Below are positions 8,077 through 15,900 of a DNA stretch of 64,000 bases, in pieces. Source of the stretch: CAVRZJ01 sp964594125 (lineage in GTDB: Bacteria; Acidobacteriota; Thermoanaerobaculia; Thermoanaerobaculales; Thermoanaerobaculaceae). The translations under genes and the position numbers were made by a program. Position 1 is the stretch's first letter, and each line of letters starts with the position of its first letter. The stretch covers positions 107,969 to 171,968 of the forward strand of contig CAZQLL010000005.1 of assembly GCA_964594125.1 (NCBI GenBank). The letters run 5' to 3'. The notes under the pieces were generated by a model. The model did not search any database. It saw nothing but the letters and a program-made list of their open reading frames with translations, and was not told the origin of the DNA.

Positions 8077-9933
8077 ATGACCCGGAGCGACCCGACCCCA
8101 GGCGGCGTCCGCTATCGTATCGGCGACAGCCTCTTCGACCCTTCCGACGGATCGTGGACCGAGGGCACCGAGGTCCGCGTCCTGCCGCCGAAAGCGGCGC
8201 GTCTGCTCGTGGCGCTCGCCGCCGCGGCGCCTTCCGTCGTCGCCAAGCAGGAGTTGCTGGAGGCCGCCTGGCCCGGCGAGGCCGCCTCCGACGCCGCGCT
8301 GACCCAGCGCATCAAGGAGCTCCGCGACATCCTCGGCGACGATGCGAAGGAGCAGCGCGTCGTCGCCACCGCCGCGCGGCGCGGATACCGGCTGGCGGCG
8401 CCCGTCGAGGTCATCGGCAGGCGTGGCGGCCGCCAGATCGAGAACCTGCTCGCGCGGGCTCTCGCGCACGCGGACCGCTTCGAGTGGGGGAAGGCGCACA
8501 ACCTGCTGCACGCCGTGGTCGAGGCCGACCCGTCGCGCGCGGTGGCGTGGGCGTGGCTGGCGCAGGCGCACCTGTGGCGCGAGGACCCCGAAGGCGCCGC
8601 GACCGCGGCGGCGCGCGCCGCCGCCGAGGTCGACGGCCTCGACGAGCGCGACCGCCACTTCGTGCTCGCCACCCGGGCGTCGTTCGCCGGCCAGCTCGGC
8701 GAGATGATCGACCAGCTCGAGATGCTGCTCGCCGTGGCGCCGGACGACTTCTGGGGTACGCACCGGCTGGCGCAGGCGTACCTCCTGGCCGGCCGCACCG
8801 AGGACTCCCTGCGGATGCGCGAGCGCTGCCTGCACCTGCGCCCGGACCATCCCTTCAACCTCTCCGAGGCCGGCCTGGCCAAGCTGTTCGCCGCCGGCGA
8901 CCTCGAGGGCGCCGCCGCCGACTGGGCGCGCGTGCTCGAGCTCGACCCCCGCCACCCGTTCGCGCTGCCGTACCTGGCGCCGTCGTTCCGCGCGTGGCTG
9001 GCCGGCGACCTCGACGCGGCGCGGGCGGCGCTCGACGCGGTGGTCGACCGGCGACTGGCGCTGCTGCTGCCGCTCGGGCGGGTCTCGGCGCTCGTCCACG
9101 ACGCCCGCTTTCGCCTCTACCTCGGCGACGCGGCAACTGCGGTCGCCGCGTGCGAGCGGGCGTGCGCCGAGGCCGCGCCCGGGAGCAGCCTCGAGGGATG
9201 GGCGCGCCTCGAGCTCGCGCTGACGCTGCTCGACCTCGGCGTCGCGACCGCGGCGCGCGACGAGCTGGTGGCGGTCGCCGACCGCGGCACGCCGCTCGGC
9301 CGTGCGCAGGCGGTGCTCTGGCTGGGCGTGATCGCGGCGCGCGCCGGCGAGCGCGACGGCGCGCTGGCCGCCCGCGAGGCGCTGCAGCGGACGCCGGCGG
9401 AGGCGTGCCGCGAGTTCGGCTACCCGACCGAGCGGGTGACCGAGCGCGTGCGCCGCGCCTTCCCCCTCCTCGTCGACGCCGAGCTGGCGCTGCACGCGGG
9501 CGACGCCGCCGCCGCGCTCGAGCGCTTCTCGCTCGCCGCCGCAGCACTGCCGCTGTGGCTCGACGCGCCCGTGCCGCTGTCGACCACGGACCCGCGCGAG
9601 CACCTGCTCGCCCGCGAGGGGATCGCCCGCGCCCACGCCGCCCGCGGCAACTGGGGCGTGGCGCGCGCCGCCGACGACTCCATCCTCGCCCAGCGCCTCA
9701 CGCTGTTCGTGCGGGCGCACGGCGGCGTCGGCGTGCACTTCGCGGCGCTCGCCCGCCGGGCACAGGCGCTGCTGCGCCTCGGCCGTGCCGCCGAGGGCGC
9801 GCGCGACGCCGAGGCCGTGGTCGAGCGGTGGGGCGGCGTGCGGCCGACGCCGCCCGCCGTCAGCGCGGCGCGAGCGGTGCTGCAGGCGGTCGCGCAGCCT
9901 GGCTCCGGCGCGTTCGGCGCCGCTCGCCGGTAG
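8077..9933 (+). CDS. Winged-helix (Trans_reg_C) regulator with TPR-rich C terminus
   Basis: 618 residues. The N-terminal ~105 form an OmpR/CadC-type DNA-binding winged helix: VLPPKAARLLVALAAAA, the AAWPGEAASDAALTQRIKEL recognition region, and RRGYRLAAP at the wing. The rest is helical with repeated TPR-like units (for example AVVEADPSRAVAWAWLAQAH and RVLELDPRHPFALPYLAP). No receiver domain, transmembrane segment or TolB propeller is seen, so the signal probably comes through the TPR region. ATG 8077 is the first codon that begins the folded domain. Divergent from the S74-domain gene. Confidence 0.82.
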   Translation: MTRSDPTPGGVRYRIGDSLFDPSDGSWTEGTEVRVLPPKAARLLVALAAAAPSVVAKQELLEAAWPGEAASDAALTQRIKELRDILGDDAKEQRVVATAARRGYRLAAPVEVIGRRGGRQIENLLARALAHADRFEWGKAHNLLHAVVEADPSRAVAWAWLAQAHLWREDPEGAATAAARAAAEVDGLDERDRHFVLATRASFAGQLGEMIDQLEMLLAVAPDDFWGTHRLAQAYLLAGRTEDSLRMRERCLHLRPDHPFNLSEAGLAKLFAAGDLEGAAADWARVLELDPRHPFALPYLAPSFRAWLAGDLDAARAALDAVVDRRLALLLPLGRVSALVHDARFRLYLGDAATAVAACERACAEAAPGSSLEGWARLELALTLLDLGVATAARDELVAVADRGTPLGRAQAVLWLGVIAARAGERDGALAAREALQRTPAEACREFGYPTERVTERVRRAFPLLVDAELALHAGDAAAALERFSLAAAALPLWLDAPVPLSTTDPREHLLAREGIARAHAARGNWGVARAADDSILAQRLTLFVRAHGGVGVHFAALARRAQALLRLGRAAEGARDAEAVVERWGGVRPTPPAVSAARAVLQAVAQPGSGAFGAARR

Positions 9934-10026
9934 GCGGCCACCGCTCGCCGGGAGGAGCGTAGCATCGACGCCGCGATGTCGTACGTTGACGTGAGGGCGG
10001 CCGCGGGCCGCCGGCGGAGGTGGACG

Positions 10027-10818
10027 ATGGAACCCGAGCGGATCGGCGACGCGACACCCAGGATCGTCTTCGGCCTGCTCCTCTTCGCGCTCGGCGTGCT
10101 GTTCCTGCTCGACAAGCTCGACCTCGTCGAGATGGGGCGGCTGTGGGACTACTGGCCGCTGGTGTTCGTCGGCGCCGGCCTCGGCAAGGTGATGCAGCCG
10201 GCCGGCGCCCCTGGACGCGCCACCGGCGCCATCTTCATCGCGGTCGGCGTCTGGTGGCTGCTGGCCAACCTCGGCGTGGTCGACCGCGACCCGGCGGACC
10301 TCTGGCCGGTGGTGCTGATGGCCATCGGCGCCAGCATGCTGTGGCGCGCGATCGGAGCCGCGCAGCGCCCGAGCGTGCCGGTGGCGCCGCCGCCGTTTCC
10401 CGGCGATCCGCCGGCGGCCGCCGGTCCCGCGCTCGTCCAGGCCGCACGCGAGGCTGCCGGCACCGTGCCCACCGGCTACGAGGCCGACGCCAGGCTCGAC
10501 GCCGTCGGCATTCTCGGCGGGGTGGCCCGCAAGAGCGCGGCGCGCGACTTCCGCGGCGGCAGCATGACCGCGATCATGGGCGGCTGCGAGATCGACCTCC
10601 GGCACGCCTCGATCGCCTCGGGGGAGGCGGCGATCGACGCGTTCGCCCTGTGGGGCGGCGTCGAGATCAAGGTGCCGCGCGACTGGCTGGTGGTCTCGAA
10701 AGGGATGCCGCTGCTCGGCGGTTTCGCAGACTCCACCACGCCGCCCCCGAGCCCGACCGGCAAGGTCCTGGTGGTGCGCGGGATGGCGATCATGGGCGGG
10801 GTCGAGATCAAGAACTAG
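10027..10818 (+). CDS. LiaF-like membrane protein
   Basis: 263 residues. Four hydrophobic segments lie at roughly 11-28, 41-55, 66-82 and 91-105, the small-membrane-protein (DUF5668/LiaF N-terminal) pattern. A C-terminal beta-rich domain follows, with VGILGGVARKS, MTAIMGGCEIDLR and WGGVEIKVP repeats as in LiaF/VraT C-terminal domains. LiaF proteins inhibit a cell-envelope-stress two-component system, which fits the histidine kinase and response regulator directly downstream. ATG 10027 is used because GGAGG lies at 10015-10021 region upstream; an in-frame ATG at 9976 lacks one. Gap to the kinase is 15 bases. Confidence 0.75.
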   Translation: MEPERIGDATPRIVFGLLLFALGVLFLLDKLDLVEMGRLWDYWPLVFVGAGLGKVMQPAGAPGRATGAIFIAVGVWWLLANLGVVDRDPADLWPVVLMAIGASMLWRAIGAAQRPSVPVAPPPFPGDPPAAAGPALVQAAREAAGTVPTGYEADARLDAVGILGGVARKSAARDFRGGSMTAIMGGCEIDLRHASIASGEAAIDAFALWGGVEIKVPRDWLVVSKGMPLLGGFADSTTPPPSPTGKVLVVRGMAIMGGVEIKN

Positions 10819-10833
10819 GACGCCGGCCGCGTT

Positions 10834-11922
10834 ATGAACCCGATCGTCACCCGCAGCGGCCGCATCGGCCCGTACCTCGCGGCGTGGCTCCCCGTGGCGG
10901 GGATCATCGCGGTGCTGATCAGACTGGCGGCGGGCTCCTCGTGGCTGGAAGCGGCCGTGCTCGCGCTGCCGCTGTCGGCCACCTACGCCTTCATCTGCCT
11001 CGGCGTCTACTATCCGTGCCGCGTGACGCCGCTGCGGCGCGCCACGGTGGGCCAGGTGATCCTCACCCATGTCCTTGCGGGGGCCGTGCTCACGACGCTC
11101 TGGCTCTTCCTCGCGGTCACCTGGGCCTCGTTCCTCGAGCAGCTCCCGCCGTTCGCCGGGGCGAGCGAGCGCCTCCCTCGCCTGGTGGTGGTGCTCGCCA
11201 CCGCGGGCCTGCTGCTGTACGCGCTCGCCGCCGTCCTCCACTACCTCGTGATCGCATTCGAGGACGCGCATCTCGCCGAGACGCGCGAGCTTGAGCTGCG
11301 CCTGCTCGCGCGCGAGGCCGAGCTCAGGGCGCTGCGCGCCCAGATCGACCCGCACTTCCTGTTCAACACCATGAACTCGATCGCCTCGCTGACCGCCAGC
11401 GACCCCGCGGCCGCGCGCGAGATGTGCTTGACTCTGGCCGACTTCCTCCGCGACAGCCTGCGCCTCGGCGGGCGCGAGCGGATCTCGCTGGCGGAGGAGC
11501 TGGCGCTCGCCGAGCGCTACCTGGCGATCGCGCGGGCGCGCTTCGGCGAACGCCTGCGGGTGGCGAGCGAGGTCACCGCCGAGAGCGCGGCGTGCGAGGT
11601 GCCGCCGCTGCTGCTGCAGCCGCTGGTCGAGAACGCGGTGTCGCGCGGCATCGCGACGCTGCTCGCGGGCGGCGAGCTGCGCATCACCGCCAGCGCCGGC
11701 GGCGGCCGCCTCGCGGTGGTGGTCTCCAACCCGTTCGACCCCGCGGCGGAGCCGGCGCGCGGCGCCGGGGTCGGCCTCGAGAACGTGCGCGCCAGGGTCG
11801 CGGCCGCCTACGCCGGCAGCGGCGCGGTCGCCGTCTCGAGCGAAGGCGGCGTGTTCCGCGTCGCGCTCGACCTGCCGGCCGGCGGTCCGCCCGCGGCGGC
11901 GCGGCCGGAGCGGACCGCATGA
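10834..11922 (+). CDS. LytS/YehU-type sensor histidine kinase
   Basis: 362-residue membrane kinase. Four transmembrane segments fill about residues 8-145. The His_kinase domain follows, with the phosphoacceptor H174 in AQIDPHFLFNTMNSI. The ATPase domain has an N-box-like PLVENAVSRGI and a G-box GVGLENVRARV. No separate sensor domain is present, so the stimulus is probably membrane-derived or relayed by the LiaF-like protein. The stop overlaps the regulator start (ATGA). Confidence 0.9.
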   Translation: MNPIVTRSGRIGPYLAAWLPVAGIIAVLIRLAAGSSWLEAAVLALPLSATYAFICLGVYYPCRVTPLRRATVGQVILTHVLAGAVLTTLWLFLAVTWASFLEQLPPFAGASERLPRLVVVLATAGLLLYALAAVLHYLVIAFEDAHLAETRELELRLLAREAELRALRAQIDPHFLFNTMNSIASLTASDPAAAREMCLTLADFLRDSLRLGGRERISLAEELALAERYLAIARARFGERLRVASEVTAESAACEVPPLLLQPLVENAVSRGIATLLAGGELRITASAGGGRLAVVVSNPFDPAAEPARGAGVGLENVRARVAAAYAGSGAVAVSSEGGVFRVALDLPAGGPPAAARPERTA

Positions 11923-12677
11923 GCGCCGCACCCCTGCGCGCTGTGATCGTCGACGACGAGGCGCCGGCGCGCGCGCTGCTGCGCGAGTACCTCGGCGAGA
12001 TCGGCGGCGTCGAGGTGGTCGCCGAGTGCGCCGACGGGTTCGCCGCGGTGGCGGCGGTCGCCGAACACGCCCCCGACCTGCTGCTGCTCGACATCCAGAT
12101 GCCGCAGCTCTCCGGGTTCGAGGTGCTCGAGGCGCTCGACCGCCCGGTGGCGACGGTGTTCGTCACCGCGTACGACGCGCACGCCGTGCGCGCGTTCGCG
12201 GTCCACGCCGTGGACTACCTGCTCAAGCCGTTCGGCGCCGAGCGGTTGCGGGTGGCGATCGAGCGCGCCCGCGAGCGCCTGTTGACCGGGCGTCCGGCGC
12301 CGGCCGCCGCGCTTGCCGCCGCCGCACGGCCGGCCGGTGCGCCGCTCGCCCGCATCGTGGTGCGCGACGGCCAACGGGTGGTGCTCGTCCCGGTCCCGGA
12401 GCTCGACTGGGTCGAGGCGGCGGACGACTACGTGCTCCTCCACACGGGCGGCCGCGCCTACCGCCGCCAGCAGACGCTCGGCGAGCTCGAGGCGCAGCTC
12501 GACCCGCGCGTGTTCGTGCGCGCGCACCGCTCGATCATCCTCAACCTCGCGCGCGTCGCCGCGTTCGACAGCTACGCCAAGGACAGCCGCGTGGCGGTGC
12601 TGCGCGACGGCACCCGCGTGCCGGTCAGCCGCGCCGGCTACGCCCGCCTGAAGCAGGCGATCGGCCCCGGGAGGTGA
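11919..12677 (+). CDS. LytTR-family response regulator
   Basis: 252 residues. The receiver domain (1-120) carries D12/D13, phosphoacceptor D58 in LLLDIQMP, a switch threonine in FVTAYD and lysine in YLLKPFG. The C-terminal LytTR DNA-binding domain (about 150-250) has WVEAADDYVLLHT and FVRAHRSIILNL. It is coupled to the kinase by a four-base overlap and forms with it and the LiaF-like gene a three-gene envelope-sensing operon. Confidence 0.92.
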   Translation: MSAAPLRAVIVDDEAPARALLREYLGEIGGVEVVAECADGFAAVAAVAEHAPDLLLLDIQMPQLSGFEVLEALDRPVATVFVTAYDAHAVRAFAVHAVDYLLKPFGAERLRVAIERARERLLTGRPAPAAALAAAARPAGAPLARIVVRDGQRVVLVPVPELDWVEAADDYVLLHTGGRAYRRQQTLGELEAQLDPRVFVRAHRSIILNLARVAAFDSYAKDSRVAVLRDGTRVPVSRAGYARLKQAIGPGR

Positions 12678-12728
12678 CAGCGCGAAGATGACAGCCGACA
12701 GCAGAAAGCAGATCAGGCCTTCCGCTCG

Positions 12729-12755
12729 GGAGGCGCCTCCCTCCGAGGCGCCTCA
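12729..12755. repeat. Tandem palindromes downstream of the response regulator
   Basis: GGGAGGCGCCTCCC (12729-12742) is a perfect 14-base palindrome, and its inner GAGGCGCCTC recurs at 12746-12755. It could form a strong hairpin behind the two-component operon but has no T-run, so termination is only possible. The rest of 12678-12900 holds nothing I recognise. Confidence 0.45.
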
Positions 12756-12904
12756 GGCGGCGCACCCGCCGGGGCGCTGCCTTCTTCGCAAGGGCTTCGC
12801 TCCGTTCACGATGCGCGCCGGAGTGGCGGCGGACCGCGCAACGTGAGGCCACCCTGCCAGCGGCGGCAGTGACCGCGCACGGGGTACCTCGGCGTGGCGG
12901 GAGA

Positions 12905-12947
12905 GTGAGACACGTCACTGGCTTGCGGCCGCGCGACCGACTACATT
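12905..12947 (+). promoter_or_regulatory. CRP/FNR-type site and -10 box upstream of the secreted protease
   Basis: GTGA-GACACG-TCAC at 12905-12918 has the GTGA-N6-TCAC form bound by CRP/FNR-family regulators. TACATT (12942-12947) is a plausible -10. The implied start near 12953 puts the site centre (12911.5) about 41.5 bases upstream, the class II activator position. The ribosome site GGAGAG (12955-12960) then lies right at the transcript 5' end. Confidence 0.4.
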
Positions 12948-12964
12948 TACCTGTGGAGAGTCGT

Positions 12965-15900
12965 GTGAACCGTCACCGCGTCCTCGCGATCTGCACCGCC
13001 ATCGCCGCGCTGGCAACCGCGCCCGCCCGCGCCGCGTCGATCATCCCGCCGCGCGATCTCGGGGAGCTGGCCGCGACGAGCCAGGCGGTCGTCCTCGGGG
13101 AGCCGGTGGCGACGCGTACGCTGCGCCGCGGCCCGCTGCTGTTCACCGAGACGACGTTCGCCGTCGACACGCTGGTGAAGGGCGGGGACGAGCACCGGCG
13201 GCTGGTCACGGTCCTGGTTCCCGGCGGCGACCTCGGCACCCAGGGGTGGGTTGTGGCGGGCGCCCCCCGCTTTCAGCCCGGCGAGCGCTACCTTCTGATG
13301 CTCGCGGGCGGCGACCCCGCCCGCATGCAGCTCCGCATGTTGTCCTGGGGCGTGCTGAAGGAGGTGCGCGGCCGCGACGGCAGCGTGCTCCTGCAGCCGG
13401 TGCCCGAGGCGGGAGAGGTTGAGGCGTTTCCGCGTGCCGACGGTGGGCCGGCCGAGCGGCCCGCCACGTACCGCAGGGACGCCCTGCTGCGGCACCTCGC
13501 CGACGTAGGCAGCGGTGCCGCGACGTGGAGCGCGGCCGCCGTCGTCGCCACACCGGAGCAGATGCCGCTGGCGGTCGCGGCGGCGGCGCCGCCCTCCGCG
13601 TGCCGCTACATGACCTCCAGCCCCCCGTACACCCGTTGGCGGGCGTTCGACCCCGGGCAGGCCGGCTCCGTGACGATCTACGCGGACTCGGCCGGCGACC
13701 CCTCGATGAGCCCGGGCAACGGGTTCTCACAAGTGCAGTCGGCGATCTCCGCGTGGAACGGCACCACCACAAGCATCAACATCCTGTACGGCGGCACGAC
13801 CGGGGTGTCGCTGGGGTGCGACGGCATCTACAACGAGGTGCCCTCCGGAAGCCCCGAGTACCCGCCGTTCGGCACCAACGTCGTGGTGTTCGCCGACCCC
13901 TGCTCCGACATCCCGGACCTCTCGGGGTGCAGCGGGTACCTCGGGATCGGCGGGCCGTACTGGAGCGGATCCCACACCTACGACGGCGCGACGTGGAGCA
14001 CGATCACCGGGTGGTTCGTCATCTTGAACAACGGCGTCGGGTGCCTCGGCTCCACCAACTACACCATCATGGTCACCCACGAGATGGGGCACGGCCTCGG
14101 CTTCGGTCACGTGGACGATCCGAACGCCCTGATGTACCCGATGTGCTGTCACCCCATCAACTCAACCGACGAGGCGTGCGCCGAGTACACCTACCCCACG
14201 GCTGACCCGGTGCCGCCGCCGGCGCCGACCGGCGTGCAGGCGACCGACGGCACCTACACCGACCGCGTCCGCGTCACATGGAACAGCGCGTCCGGGGCGA
14301 CCTCGTACAAAGTGTTCCGCAACACCAGCAACGACAGCGGCACCGCGACCCAGATCGCCTCGCCGGGCGGCACCAGCCACGACGACTACGGGGTAACGCC
14401 GGGGACGGCGTACTGGTACTGGGTGAAGGCGACCAACACCTACGGCGACAGCGGGTTCTCGTCCTCGAACGACGGGTTCGCAGCGACCTGCCCGGGCGCC
14501 CCGGCGGCGCCGGCGCTCGACGCGCCGTCGGCCGCGGGCAGCGGGCAGAGCTACAGCGTGACCTGGACCTCGACCAGCCCCGACAACTCCTACGAGGTGC
14601 AGGAGGACGACAACCCGTCGTTCTCGAGCCCGTCGACGTACAGCGTCGCCGGCACCTCGCGCAGCTTCAGCAACGCCCCCGGCACGTACTACTACCGCGC
14701 GCGCGCCCGCGACGATTGCGGCGGCAGCACCTCGTGGTCGGGATGGTCGAACAGCGACAGCACCCAGGTGGTGGCGTGCGGCACGCCGGCGGCGCCGGCG
14801 ATCTCGGCCCCGGCGGGCGCCGATTCCGGCGCCGCCTACACCGTGTCCTGGTCGGCGGTGGCCACGGCGGACAGCTACGAAGTGCAGGAGGCGACCAACG
14901 CTGCCTTCACCGGCGCGCAGTCGTGGATCGTCACGGCTACCAGCCGCGGTTTCTCGCACACCGCCGCCTCCGCGACGACCTACTACTACCGCGTGCGCGC
15001 CCGCGACGACTGCGGCGGCAGCACCTACGTCTCGGCGTGGTCGAGCACCGGCGCCACGACGGTGACGCCGTGCGTGACGCCGGCGGCGCCGGTCCTCGGC
15101 GCGCCGGCGAGCGCGCCGGCGGGGCAGAGCTACACGGTGAGCTGGACGGCGACCAGCCCCGACCCGGCCTACGAGCTGCAGCAGTCCACGGATGCCGGGT
15201 TCGCGTCGCCGACGACCTACTCGCTCACCGGCACGAGCCGCGCCTTCACCAACGCTCCGCCGATCAACACGACGTTCTACTATCGCGCGCGGGCGCTCAA
15301 CGTGTGCGGCGGGACGACCTACTACTCGCTGTGGTCGAACACGGCCACGGTGCAGGTGACGGTGTGCTCGCAGGTCGGCGCCCCGTCCCTGGCATCGCCC
15401 GCCTCCGGCGCAAAGGTGGCCGCGCCGTCGGTGACGCTGTCGTGGGGCGCGGTCGCCGGCGCCGCCTCGTACGACGTCCACTTCGGCCCCGGCGAGCCGC
15501 CGCTGGTCGCCACCGTCACCGGCACGTCGCACGCGGTCTCGGTCGCTGAGGGGCAGAGCTACTCGTGGAAGATCGTGGCACGCAACGCCTGCAGCAGTGC
15601 CGCATCCGCGGTGCGCTCGTTCACGGTGTGCTCGGCGCCGGCACCGCCGGCGGCCAACTTCACGTGGTCGCCGCAGGGGGCCGCACCGGGGTTCCCGAGC
15701 CAGCAGCAGCCCTACGTCGGGCAGACGGTGCAATTCACCGACCTCTCGACGAACGCCCCGACGGCTTGGAGCTGGTACGACTTCCAGGGCGCCGGCGTCA
15801 CCTACACGGTGCAGCATCCGACCCACGCCTGGTCGACAGCGGGCGGCAAGAACGTCCGTCTGATCGCCACCAACTGCCAGGGCAGCTCGGCCGAGGTGCT

